This document shows positions 1 through 10,927 of a DNA stretch of 64,000 bases, piece after piece. The stretch's first letter is position 1. Each line of letters begins with the position of its first letter. The notes beneath the pieces were generated by a model. That model saw nothing but the letters and a program-made list of their open reading frames with translations. It was not told the DNA's origin and did not search any database. Where the stretch lies: contig OY743168.1 of NCBI GenBank assembly GCA_963555705.1, positions 99,279,925 through 99,343,924 of the forward strand, in the 5' to 3' direction. Origin of the DNA: Ligustrum vulgare. Lineage: Eukaryota; Streptophyta; Magnoliopsida; Lamiales; Oleaceae. The position numbers and the translations under genes are program-made.

Positions 1-86
1 TGTATTATTTTTATCAGGCATTATATTTTTACAACTTATTCAATAAATATTATTTATTTCGTACATCGTACGGGTGCGATTACTAG
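1..86 (+). mobile_element. 3' end of a Helitron (rest lies outside the window)
   Basis: Positions 60-72 form a hairpin with arms CGTAC and GTACG. It is followed 14 bases later by CTAG at 83-86 and then T. A short hairpin about 10-12 bases before a CTRR end is the usual Helitron 3' terminus. Two similar termini occur at 17333 and 20895. The 5' end and any coding part are not in the window. Confidence 0.6.
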
Positions 87-2329
87 TATGGATAATAATA
101 CAATGCACATGAAGTCCAGCTGGGGCCTGGGAGTGAATCTGATTGGATGGCTGGTTGCTAGTCCTCTTTGTTTGGTGATCCTCTTTGTTTGGTGAGTGGA
201 TGAACGGCAATCAAAAAAAGAAAATAATGTACAGGCGCAGCTGCACGGAATCCTGAGATGATTAACCACGTCAATTTCAGGCTATGATTTGCTAATTACG
301 TGACATTTTCTCTTCAAATCAATATTTTCAAAATGGGTCCGCACTATTTCATATAAAAAAAGGGGGGGGGGGGGGTCCGCACATAATTGTGAAATTCATT
401 TCACTGTCAACTAATGCTGCATTGAGAATGTGCGTGGAAATAAAATGAATTATAGGAATTGAATTTCTAAGAATTAGAAGTTAAGGTTCTATTATCTTTA
501 CTATTTTGAGGTCTTTTTCTGTTTAATTTTCGAAAATACTAAAAACTTGTTCTCTTTATCATTTTCGAAAACGCATTTTGAAAAACGAAAAAAAATTTTG
601 TACACAAAACGCAAAACGTCCAAAACCTCATTTTGAGCGTTTTGTGTGTATTTCAACAAAAAATATTCAAAATGATGAAAACGCGTTTTGAGATTATTTT
701 TTTTTTAAAGAATTATTCTAACTTGAAACTAAGCTTAAATTTTATTTTATTTTTTTTATAAAAATTATCTTAACTTGAAACTAAGCCTAAATAATTTATT
801 TTTTTTGGAGAATTATCCTAACTTGAAACTAAGCCTAAATAAAGTTTTATTTAATTCAATATCAACATTAAAAAAAAAAAAAATTAAGTGAGAATTCTTG
901 TAGTTATATTTCAAAAAATTCCTTGATAAATGGACTCAGGTGATTTTGAAAGAACTTGCATTTTCTGAATTTTAATAGAACCAGAGCTTCCTCAAATCTC
1001 AAACCTGATCAAATTGTGTTAATATAAACTCTTAGTGCTCGCATTAGTGTGTTGCAGATAACCATGTTTTCAGTGTATTATGAAAGGAAATTTGAGTTTG
1101 AGTCAGTAGTATTCTGCAAGTAAATTAATTAAAAATAGTTTAAATATAAGCAAAATTTTAAACAGAACGTATTTTTCAACTTTTCATTTTCAAAAATAAT
1201 TTTTAGAAATAACAAACCAAACGCGTTTTCATCAAATTTGAAAACAAAAATAAAAATAGGAAACATAAAACATTTTCGAAAATAAAAATACAAAATAAAA
1301 TACAAACAGAATGTCACATAATGTGTTTGATTGATTTAATTTTCTATGTGAAAAAAAAAAAATTCAACTTTTGTTGTTTGTTGGACACTATTATTTTCTA
1401 TGATAAATAAAATAAAATTTAACTATTTTAATCAAAACAAAGATTTTTTTCATACATTTGTACTTGATAATAATAATGTTAATTTTGTGAAAAAATAAAT
1501 CAATAAACAATAACAAAAATGATCAAACGTAACGAAAATAATTAATAGTTTTACTTGAAAAATAAATTATATTAGTTGGCTAAGAAAATCAATTTACCAA
1601 AAAGAAGGAACACTCGCACGTGGAGGAAAAAGAAGGAAGTGGTTGTCAGAAAAATTATGCATTTCAAACACCAAAAGATGGAAAAAGCGTGAAAATTTTT
1701 TCTTTTCCCTAAAATTTTTTGCCTTTCAACGCACCCTAATAGATTTTTGACAAAGTCGTTAGAGGTCCTTCGAGAACATATTTGCAGCATGTTCTTTAAT
1801 TTTTTTATAAATTAATTTATAAACAATATAATTTCTCAAATACTTATTAAAAATTTGAGATCGCTTTGCATATATATATTTTTAAAAGGTTTGGAAACTG
1901 TCCCCATTATTTTGAAAAAAACTGAAACCTCGACTTCAAATTCCCTATATTTTATGCATGATGTGTGGTCAAATTTTCGTAAAATTCATGGTCGACCTCA
2001 AAGAGCACTCTTTACCCACAAGGTTTCTGTGTGCAATATGTTAAGATTGGAATTTTATCGTAGTAATGTCGAAAGAGTAATCTTTAAGTGTTTATAAAAA
2101 AAAAAAAATTCAAAATCATTTTTCAAATCACGCATTTTTCAAATCAATTTTCAATTGCATATTTTATTAGGAAAACAACAAATTATTTTTATATAAATAA
2201 AAATATTTTACTAAATAGAGTCGCAATTATTTAATAAGTCTTTTAAAGTAGGTAAAAAATAAAATTTATTTATTTCAAACTCAAGATGAGTTATAATTGG
2301 CAATATTAGAAAATGTTATTTGAACAATC
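87..2329. other. AT-rich intergenic stretch, no gene seen
   Basis: I see no convincing coding region. The stretch holds a run of 14 G at 362-375 and a block of A-rich and T-rich low-complexity sequence. Three diverged copies of a roughly 50-bp unit with the core AACTTGAAACTAAGC lie at about 711-738, 762-791 and 811-840. Short open frames on both strands are poor in codon structure and match nothing I know. Confidence 0.6.
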
Positions 2330-2334
2330 AATTT

Positions 2335-2500
2335 TGTTATAAACTAGAGAGAAAAGTAGAGACACCAATAAACTTTGTGTATTCTATTATGAATCAGAGC
2401 CCCATATATATATAGGGGAAGAAATGGATATACAAAGTAATTATAATTAGGGTTATGAGGATACAATTGTCATTCACTAATACATATAATATTTACAACA
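2335..2500 (-). repeat. 3' LTR of copy 1 (166 bp)
   Basis: It starts TGTTATAAAC and ends TTTACAACA on the plus strand. It is closely similar to 11219-11392, which has a short extra piece near its left end. Confidence 0.92.
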
Positions 2501-2520
2501 CTCCCCCTTGAATGACATAT
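2501..2520 (-). other. Polypurine tract of copy 1
   Basis: Read on the minus strand this is a purine run ending AAGGGGGAG directly before the LTR. The same 20 bases sit at 25048-25067 beside the LTR of copy 2, so the priming site of plus-strand synthesis is conserved. Confidence 0.85.
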
Positions 2521-2531
2521 TACAAAATATG

Positions 2532-3170
2532 TGCCTCGTTAAAACCTTGTTTGAAAAAAACTGAATGAGACAAAAATATCAAATGAAGGAAAAATAGTAC
2601 AGTTGTTCTTGGAGTATTAAGATGAATGCAGCCTCATTAAAATCTCGCCAGGAAAACCCAATGGGACAAAACCTTGATTAAGGAAAAAGAGTACAGCTAC
2701 TCCTCCCTAGTGTTGATCGTTGTAAATCATCGAGTTGATGTATCCCAATCTTGTGAACTGGTTTCTTGAATGTAGATGTTGATAGTACTTTTGTAGATAA
2801 ATCGGCTTCATTGTCACTTGAGTTGATTTGTTGAAATTCTGGAGTATTTTGATGCTGCCTCGTTAAAACCTTGTCAGAAAAATCCAGTGGGAAAAAACCT
2901 GAACGAAGGAAAAAGAGTACAGCTACTCACCCTGATTCAATATGTATTGAATCATCCATATAGTTACTCCTCCTGATTCAATCTCTATTGAATCATTCAT
3001 ATAGTTACTCCCCCTGATTCAATCTCTATTGAATCATTCATATCTTGATCTCTTCAGGAGTTTCGTATAGGAGAGTATATCAATAGATATTGATGACAGT
3101 TACCTCATTAAAAACCTTGCCAGGAAAACCTCGTGAGACAAAACCTCTGCTAAGGAAAAAAGAGTGTAGC
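2532..3170. repeat. Four dispersed copies of a ~67-bp module
   Basis: Copies lie at 2532-2602, 2631-2697, 2857-2923 and 3102-3170. Each reads CCTCRTTAAAACCTTG, then GAAAAcCCAgTGGGAcAAAACC, then AAGGAAAAAGAGTACAGC, with spacing kept. Five further copies lie at the same relative place in copy 2 (25081-25740). I recall this motif from many plant LTR elements just upstream of the polypurine tract, but I cannot name a function. Confidence 0.85.
2933..3036. repeat. Three tandem units, each with a 9-bp hairpin
   Basis: A unit of about 40 bp repeats three times. Each holds the perfect inverted pair TGATTCAAT / ATTGAATCA (2933-2954, 2974-2995, 3015-3036) around a 4-base loop that varies (ATGT, CTCT, CTCT). 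Confidence 0.8.
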
Positions 3171-3452
3171 ATATATTAGCTCCCCCTCATGGGAAGATTA
3201 CAATTATATTGATACTGCACATAATTATTTCAACTGTAAATCGGTGCAATAAGCATATATAAATGGTGCATATCTTGTATTATTTTTTTTCCGAATATAA
3301 ATTCAATTATTCCTTTGAACTTGAAGAACTATAAATTATTTCCAATCATTTGAACATGCTACATCGAGCCATATTCTATAATCAATATTCATCAATACAT
3401 TTAATGCAGTTCTAAAATTTGGAAGTAACTTATTCACTTCACTGAACAATTA

Positions 3453-4664
3453 ACTTATTCACTTCAGGTGAATAAGTAACCATGAATTTGTATATTGAAA
3501 ATCAATTGCCTTAATTTTTAAATATAATTTTATACGATAATCACATTCAATTACAAATTGAATCTTTTCAAGGCATATTAAATATTCAGATCGCAAAGTA
3601 TATCTATACTTTGATCAAACAAGTTTCTTAAAAACTTGAATTATATATTTCAAATATATTTAATCCTTAGAGGATTATATTGAATGCTTCAGGCATAGTT
3701 TATGTTTCACAATGCAATTGTCAAATTGCTACCACAAAATTTAAGTCGTGAAACTTTAGATAGGTAACAATTCCTATATTTCAAATAGATTTTCTCTAAT
3801 TATTTCACCGCAATCCCAAAGTACCGAGGTATTGATTACCCTTTTTAATCTCACTCATTGGTACTTCAAAGAATATTCCCAACGTACCGAGTTGATGATC
3901 ATACATTTTGATATCACTCATTGGTACATCAAAGAGCGCAAGCTAGTAATTAGAGTAAATCATTTTTCATTATATACATTTCTAATAATCATATATTTAT
4001 AGGCACTTATTATGCATTTTCAGGAAAATAAAATATTGTATCTATGCCAGATCTTTCAAACATTCGTTGCGCAACAAGTCGTGTATTACGACTATACCTA
4101 TAGGTATTTTACTGGCTTTAGACTTCTATGCGTTTGGACTTCAGGTCCCAAAACTTCAGGTTTTGTAATAAGTTTAATTTAGCCTGAATGCATACTTTTG
4201 CCAACTATTTTTATGTCGATTTTCTTCGACATATTTTCTTTTATTATCCTCGCTATCATTCAAATTATGATGCGGCTAGCTTCGCAATTTGCTTTTGCAT
4301 AAGTGCTTTAAAAAGTGTGTCGACACAATTATCATCTCAATTTGATTTCTTTCCCCATAAGACATAACTATAGAGATCTCAATTTTCAATATTTCAAGTA
4401 CTTGAACCTCTTCTTGAGATTTACAATTAATTATGTCAATAAATACTCTCTCACGAGTATATGTCTCCTCAATAAGACCATTATAATCATTTGCTCTATT
4501 TTTATTTATTTGGGGATCTTTATTTGAATCAAATATCGCTACGCTTCAGGCGTGCTACATATCAATATAAGATAGAGTATGAGATTTTATTAATCTCTTA
4601 TGCATCTTGTAATTATGTTATCTTTGAACGTTTTGTTCATATTTTCAATCGAACTTCTGGTTCG
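3453..4664. repeat. Hairpin field with constant loop TTCAG/TTCTG (copy 1, left part)
   Basis: Perfect hairpins share a 5-base loop closed by C:G. They occur at 3453-3477 (10-bp arm ACTTATTCAC), 3684-3696 (ATGC), 4136-4148 (GGAC), 4149-4165 (CAAAAC), 4541-4553 (ACGC) and 4650-4664 (CGAAC, loop TTCTG). The arms are unrelated to each other. Other inverted pairs lie between them, for example 4211-4232 (8-bp arm TATGTCGA) and the 14-base palindrome at 4393-4406. Confidence 0.8.
4077..4093. other. Hairpin conserved in both retrotransposon copies
   Basis: AGTCGT and ACGACT form a 6-bp stem with loop GTATT. The counterpart in copy 2 at 26425-26441 keeps both arms but has loop CTTTT. The neighbouring GCGCAAC is also shared. 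Confidence 0.7.
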
Positions 4665-5384
4665 TATTATCAATCGCGAGGATATATATAACATAATATG
4701 ATGCATTTGTTTGATTTTAAGCTATTCCCCCCTAATGTTGAGAAAATTGTCCAATAAAGTTGACAATAACTTTTTTTTTCGACGTTGTAAAATATCACCC
4801 ATTTGGGATATATGTTCAAACAACGCATTTTTCTCAACATTCTTTATTTCCCGTATCAGTGCATTGTGGTGGATCAATTGCACTATTAAAAAAAATTATA
4901 TGGAAAAATTAGGCTCTAACCATAAGCCAATTATAATAGGGAGAACTATGATATTGGCATGATGCGTAATAGAATTTCCTAAACAAAAAGGGAAGTATTT
5001 TTTTCTCAATTAAATTAATTGGAGGCGTTTAACAAACAAAAATGTTAAACCATTTATCGATATCCCAATTAACACCTATCAAAATGTTGAGATTCGTGTC
5101 CACTAGCATTATCAAGACACATTCTTGATTATATAATCTGAAAATTATGCTCATAATTCATAATTTGAGCAATAATTTCGCAAACTTAAGGTTGCGAATA
5201 CCATGCAATCATCTAGTACACGTATCAAATCTATTAGATACAAATAATATTTAGATGATCAACGTGGAGGATGATGGGCCCCCATTTATCACCATAATTA
5301 ATTTTCAGAAATATAAGGAATTTAATCCCTATTTTAGCTAGTGATAATGAAAAATTTCATGAAAGAGAACAAACATCATATATG

Positions 5385-8300
5385 TGTAGCGCCCCGAGTT
5401 CCGTATACCCGATTCACTACGTCATTTTCTGTCTAAATTTTTTCGAATAATATTTTTGCGGAAGAAATAATTGAAATTCATTTTTGGCAACATTAAATAA
5501 ACTGTAATGGCCGCTAAATTTGAAAACATTTATGAAACCATTTGAAATAGTAAATCGAACCATTAATATTGTAAAGAAATTGCCAATATCATAATTTCTC
5601 AAATAAATGAACTTCTCTAAATTATTCGATTGTTTGGAAAATACGGAAATCATTAACGTCAAACTTTCAACCGTTCAACGATTATTGCCACCATCATTCA
5701 TCGCTCGCCACCGTCTCCGAAATCTGCAAAACTGTTAAAAAGTAGGGTGAGTATTTCATGGGGGAAATACTCAGTAGACTCATCGCAAATTAATTTAATT
5801 TATAAGATGATTAAACACATAAATCCCGGCTCTTTATAAAACGGGCATTGATAGAGCTTCTTTATAAAACGGCTCTTGATAAAACTCATATTTTGCATTA
5901 CAGCACGGGACATATTTTGCAAATCATAGGCTCTTTGAAAATAGCTCTTTGAAAACCATATACTTATAAAAACATTTTAATTATGCCAAGCATAATTTCT
6001 TTTGAAAGCATAACATAAGATAGGATTGAAATCCTCATAAACATAATAAGACACAAGAACTTTACCGAACTTAGGTGGCAAGAATTCTTATGCAGTAAAA
6101 TCATAATAACAGTAAGTTTTCATCATAACATAGGATAATATCGAAATCCTCATAAACATAAGAATTTTACCGAACTTAGGTGGTAAGAATTCTTATGTAG
6201 TAAGTCATAATAACAGTAAGATCATAATAACAGTAAGTATACCAAAACATAATTCATGAAATTCATAGGGATCATTTCCATCATAACATAAGATAGGATC
6301 GAAATCCTCATAAACATACGCGACAGGAATTTTACCGAACTTAGGTGGTAAATCCTCATAAACATATGGAAAGACAGGAATTTTACCGAACTTAGGTGGT
6401 AAATCCTCATAAACTTATGGAGACACAGAATTCTACCGAACTTAGGTGGTAAGAATTCTTATGTGCATAGCAATGATCCAAAACATATAAAACATTATCG
6501 TAAAAACATAGGGTATAATTACTTTTCATAAAAACATAAGGTATATTTACCTTTCATAAAAACATACTTGTTTTTCTTAAAAATTGACTTTCACAAGTCA
6601 CATGACATTTATATGAAATCATAATTTAAATCAATTAATAAGTGCGAGTCTACGCATTGTTCTTTCCATGAAAATACATTTTCATTTCCTTTCATAAAAA
6701 TAACTTTTCACAAGTCACATGACATTTATATGAAATCATAATTTAAATCAATTAATAAGTGAGAGTCTACCTCAAATCCGACGAGTGCAAAGTTGAGCGG
6801 GAATGACTTCAATTTCTTTAAATTCTCCGTACGCTTCGTCTTAGCCAATAAGTCACTTTAGTATATCGAATATATAGTTCAAAATGATAAATTATAATTT
6901 TTGAGGACTAAAATTGATGTTTTGAAAGTTGGGGGACTAAAATGAATACTTTTGAAAGTTCAGGGACTAAAATAGATATTTTGAAAGTTGAGGGATTAAA
7001 ATGAATACTTTTGAAACTTGGGCTTAAAATCAAATTAATAAAATCAGCAGGGACTGAAATAATAGATTTTGAAAATGAAAGGGCTGATATTGATAAGTTT
7101 AAAACTAAAAGGACTGAACTAAAACATTTTCAAACTTGAGGACTAATTTGCAAATTCTGAAAAGTTAAAATATATTCTCAGATTTTCTTTCTCTCTCTCG
7201 ACACTATTCTCTCTCTCACTCACCTCGCACGACCAGAGAAGAAAAGGGCGGAGGAGGCGATTCAAGCCAAAATCCGACATTCAGCCGGTGACTCGCCGGC
7301 GCAACACCGGCGCTGGGTGCGGCAAAAGGTGGTTAAATAGGGTTGTCAAGTTTGGGTAGATTTGGTACAAATTTTGGTGCGAAATCGAAGAGTGACCTGA
7401 GGCTAGGGTTCGCGATTTGGAGTTGCTGATTCACAGTGAAGGGAGCGGCGATTTGAAGTAAGTATTTGGGCTTGGCTTAATCTGGGTTTTGGGTTTTGAT
7501 TTTGGATTGCGATTGGAGTTGGGTTTGATGTTGAGCAGTAGGCAGTTGTGGGTGGCGTGTGACGGTTTGGGAAATGGTGGTTGTTGCGCTACAGCAGTGT
7601 TGGTGATGGATATGGACGTTGCTGCAGTTGGTTTGGTTCAGGCGAATGTTGGTTTGGGTGATGGAGTTGCAGGAGAATTGGGTGGTGATGATTTCCGGTG
7701 GTGGTTTTCGAGTGACTGCAGTGGTTGAATTGGTGACTGGAGATGGAAACAGAATTGATGATGATGATTGGCGATGGAACAGTGGTGGTGTGACGGTTTG
7801 GATTTGGAGATGGTGGTTTATTTGTGGCAGTGGCTGCGGAACCATGGCTTTATGAATTGAGCTGTGAATTGATTTCTCTGAGTTGTGTGATAGTGATTTT
7901 GGGGCAGTGGACTGGTGATGATCATGATGTAGCCGGTTGGTTGGGTGATTGATTTGTGGCTGCCGGTTATGGAGTTGAGGCAGAGGTAGTGTTGGTTGAA
8001 GATGGAGTTGGAAATTGAAAATGACAAAGCAGGCTGGTGGTTGGATTGATGGTGATTGGCTATGGTGTTGCAGTTGGAATGAGGTGATGATGCTGATGAT
8101 ACATAAGTTTCGTGGTTATGGTTTGGGGCTGCAACTGATAATTGTGGTAGTGATGATGATGTTTATATATATTGAATTGTGGAAATCTGAAAATGGATGG
8201 GTCCGAAATTGTGGTATGTGGAATCTGATGATGGAAAATTAGTGATGATAATGATGATGTTTTAAAGAAAAAGAGAAAGAAAGGAAACATGATTAAGGGA

Positions 8301-9084
8301 ATATGCTTTCGGCTATAGGATAATTAGGCTAATGTTTAATTTAAGATAATAAATTAAAATTTGACTAACTTCGATTTAAAAATGTATTTAAAACAGATAT
8401 ATTTTGGACTGAAAAATGATTTTGAAAATAATACTTTGAATAAATAATTAAAGTAATATAATTTTAGAAATTCGGAAATTTAATTTAAAATCGAACAAAT
8501 TCGATATTTCTTGACTTGGCTAGACGAATCCGTCGCGGCGTTAATTTCAAAATAATAGGTGAAATAGTAGCGACACAATTTTCTAAATATTAAAATAATT
8601 ATTTATTGCATAAAAATTCTGGGTCGCTATAATCTTACCCCCTTAAAATAATTTCGTCCTCGAAATTAAACTTACTTGATCTTATGATTTCTGAATACTT
8701 AATCAAAATCTCTTCTTCTTAATCATCGAATATTCTCAAAATAATCAAAACAATTCCCAATCGTATGTAAAAATTTCATCATATCTTGTAGTATTCATGT
8801 AACTTGTCACTTATCATCGTATCATGTGACCTCAAATATTCGTATATATCTCTAAAATTTCAACAAATCTTTACTGACATATCGTATCATAATAATTTTT
8901 CCTTTCTTATCATCGAAAATTCCCAAAATAATCAAAGAATTACCTGAATATTTTCTCTACGTAAAATACCCAAACATATCAACATAATATCATCAACTTA
9001 TCTTTCCAATATTTGTAACCCAAAATTCAGTAAACAAATATCTCCCAAACTAAAATTCTTTACTTAAATATCACCACATTTCCT
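5385..9084 (-). mobile_element. Nested Ty3/gypsy fragment: one long LTR plus a 3' stub
   Basis: On the plus strand this begins TGTAGCGCCCCGAG at 5385. The LTR ends near 8632 (read from the minus strand it begins TATAGCGACCC). To its right, 8633-8655 read on the minus strand gives a TTTAAGGGGG-type polypurine tract preceded by a CGAGGACGAAATT-like sequence, typical of Ty3/gypsy elements just before the 3' LTR. The other LTR and all coding parts are missing. The right limit is where similarity to copy 2 resumes and is approximate. Inside are five copies of a unit containing ACCGAACTTAGGTGG (6063-6452), a row of GAGGGACTAAAA-like repeats (6900-7145) and a GC-rich patch (7225-7330). Open frames at 7477-8290 are low-complexity G/T or A/C sequence, not genes. 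Confidence 0.75.
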
Positions 9085-9360
9085 GCAAAGTATTTCTTTC
9101 ACTTGTATATACGTATGAATTCTGATTCAATACGGTACTCATTTTACTTTCCACGTATTATCACACTATACCATGATTATTATTATTACAACAAAATATC
9201 AGTACCCATAATCCAAGAAAATATTCCAAATCTCCAATCAAATCTCCTTTATCGATAAAATTTAACAGCGCATTACTTTGTCTCCTCTTTTCCATTAAAA
9301 TAATCCTGCTCTTTCTTGCTGGACACAACATCACGCGGATTCACTCAGATCCTTAATGCT

Positions 9361-9368
9361 TTTAAATA
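9361..9368 (+). promoter_or_regulatory. TATA-like box before the Cys-cluster gene
   Basis: TTTAAATA lies about 34 bases before the ATG at 9402. The same octamer stands at 27585-27592 before the counterpart ATG in copy 2, in otherwise diverged sequence. A TATA role is inferred from position and conservation only. Confidence 0.4.
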
Positions 9369-9401
9369 GTTCGTGATGGGAAGAGGTTGAATCATCAAAC
9401 A

Positions 9402-9953
9402 ATGGATATCATCCTTACAAACATCCGCAAGTATTATTCCAGTCTTCCTATGAATGATCTGAGAAAGATCTATAGAATAAGGCTCGAAAGATTGAGGTTG
9501 CTGATGACTCATGATATTCCAGAAGATGTTCGCTGGTTGATAGAAGCAAAGGTTCGACTATCTGGTGAATTACCATCAACATTTCCAAAGCACATGCCTG
9601 GTTTAGGCAAAAGCACGTTTGCAAAGAAACGAAGAGCAAAAAGACTGGGTGGTTGCTACAAATGTGCTCGTTGGAACTGTAATACTCGTTGCAAATCAGT
9701 AGGATATTCTTCTACTAATCGGGATGATAAAATCGAATTCATAAAGGGTGGACTGAGTAAGGAGTCTTTGGATGATATTCGACTGACTCTTGAGACGCAC
9801 CCAAGTGGTTATGTACAACGTGAACTTCTCTCCTTATACGCTCAGTTTAATGAGGACAAAAATCGTTATAGTCTCCAAAATATAATAGCAAAAGATCCTG
9901 TTTGCCAGTCTGTTTTACAAAATGAGGCTTCTGGCAGTTCAGCAATGATATAA
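9402..9953 (+). CDS. Basic Cys-cluster protein, viral nucleic-acid-binding-protein-like, antisense in retrotransposon
   Basis: Predicted protein of 183 residues, intact. I chose the ATG at 9402 because the sequence around it is conserved in copy 2 (27626). Residues 21-58 are charged and probably helical (LRKIYRIRLERLRLL). Residues 67-82 are very basic and contain GKSTFAKKRRAKRL. They are followed by four cysteines, C85-x2-C88-x4-C93-x3-C97, then GYSS and a KIEFIKGG segment. The last 60 residues contain THPSGYVQREL, fully conserved in copy 2. A G-rich KST stretch, basic run, Cys cluster and FI-x-G tail resemble, as I remember them, the small cysteine-rich nucleic-acid-binding proteins of carlaviruses and allexiviruses, though the Cys spacing differs. 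I infer nucleic-acid binding. No membrane segment or signal is visible. The gene is antisense to the LTRs and lies 310 bp upstream of a LOG fragment on the same strand. Confidence 0.75.
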   Translation: MDIILTNIRKYYSSLPMNDLRKIYRIRLERLRLLMTHDIPEDVRWLIEAKVRLSGELPSTFPKHMPGLGKSTFAKKRRAKRLGGCYKCARWNCNTRCKSVGYSSTNRDDKIEFIKGGLSKESLDDIRLTLETHPSGYVQRELLSLYAQFNEDKNRYSLQNIIAKDPVCQSVLQNEASGSSAMI

Positions 9954-10180
9954 GGTAAATCTTTTGATACGCATTTAAAATATTTTGCTGCTTTCTTTCA
10001 CGCGTTTTGAAAATAAAATATATTTTCCTTTCTCGAGGTTTGATAAAGCTGGAAATAAAATATTAAATCGCCGAAAGGTGACAGCCTCGATACGATAAAA
10101 ATATTCAAAAGTGGGCTGATTTTGTCAAAAGTAAATCTTTACTTTTTCAGAATCAATCAAAAATAGTAAATTTTTCCGGC

Positions 10181-10188
10181 TTTAAATA
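10181..10188 (+). promoter_or_regulatory. TATA-like box before the LOG start
   Basis: TTTAAATA lies 76 bases upstream of the LOG ATG and is followed by a CT-rich leader ending CTATCAAAG before ATG. Copy 2 has TTTAAAAA at 28347-28354 and a matching leader. This suggests the cassette once had its own promoter and 5' untranslated region. Confidence 0.4.
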
Positions 10189-10263
10189 GCCAAACATATT
10201 TCATAGTTCAGGCATCCCAAAATCACATCTTCTTCGTAAGTTTTCTCTTCTATACTATCAAAG

Positions 10264-10431
10264 ATGGAAGCACCAAAACTTCGACAGATCAAAACTATTT
10301 GTGTATTTTGTGGATCAAAAGTAGGGAAAGGCTTCGGTTATCTAGAAGCGGCTGTAGATCTTGGAAAGAAACTGGGGGAAAAAGTAGGGAAAGGCTTCGG
10401 TTATCCATCCATGAATCTCATTCAATTATAA
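10264..10431 (+). pseudogene. LOG: N-terminal fragment of LOG (cytokinin riboside 5'-monophosphate phosphoribohydrolase)
   Basis: LOG enzymes release active cytokinin base from its nucleotide in the cytosol. From the ATG, residues 1-39 are recognisably LOG: TICVFCGSKVGKGFGYLEAA is the conserved first strand and loop, followed by VDLGKKLGE. After residue 39 the sequence repeats 24 bases of its own coding region (10318-10341 repeated at 10380-10403), runs off in unrelated sequence and stops at codon 56. About four fifths of the protein, including the nucleotide-binding and catalytic motifs, is gone. Host LOG genes are split by several introns. No intron is visible in this part or in the longer copy-2 piece, so capture through RNA is likely. 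It cannot be functional here. Confidence 0.8.
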
Positions 10432-10473
10432 CAATAATTAATATCTATTTTTCTATTTAGGAGCAAAATAAAG

Positions 10474-10927
10474 AATTATTCTTCTAGAATAATTATATTG
10501 CTAAAAATGCAATTCTTCAAGAATAATAAGTCAATATTCTTCTGGAATATTGATATTAATTATTCATTCTTCCTTTCAAGCCAACAATATTTGTGCTCTA
10601 CACGAGTGACGTTAAAATATTCTTTTGGAATAATTATAATTCTAAAATTGCTATTATTCAAGAATAAAATGTCAATATTCTTCTAGAATATTGAAAATTA
10701 CAATGTATGCTCTTCAGGAGCAAATACTATTCATCTGAATTATATGTTGTGCTACTTCAGGAACAACAACAAATATTTGTAATAGACAGACACAGATCTA
10801 TGATTAATATTCTTCTGGAATATTAATATAATGTTGTGCTATTTCAAGAGTAACAACGAATGAATTAATAGCATCAATAAATTTGTAATAGACAAATCTA
10901 TAATTAATATTCTTCTGGAATATTAAT
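10474..10927. repeat. Hairpin field with constant loop TTCTG/TTCTA (copy 1, right part)
   Basis: Perfect hairpins: 10474-10494 (8-bp arm AATTATTC, loop TTCTA), 10531-10553 (9-bp TCAATATTC, TTCTG), 10618-10632 (TATTC, TTTTG), 10672-10694 (TCAATATTC, TTCTA), 10708-10722 (TGCTC, TTCAG), 10803-10827 and 10903-10927 (10-bp ATTAATATTC, TTCTG). The last two are 100 bp apart in a tandem unit that also holds an imperfect GTTGTGCT...AGCAACAAC stem around CTTCAGG. Confidence 0.85.

Noticed and set aside
4315..4962. Three overlapping plus-strand frames of 66-83 codons in copy 1
   Set aside because: Phe/Ile/Tyr/Asn-rich translations of AT-rich hairpin sequence, with no counterpart in copy 2.
7477..8290. 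Overlapping open frames of 70-120 codons on both strands
   Set aside because: They are Gly/Val/Trp-rich or His/Gln/Thr-rich translations of a G/T-biased low-complexity part of a long LTR, open on both strands at once, with no domain.
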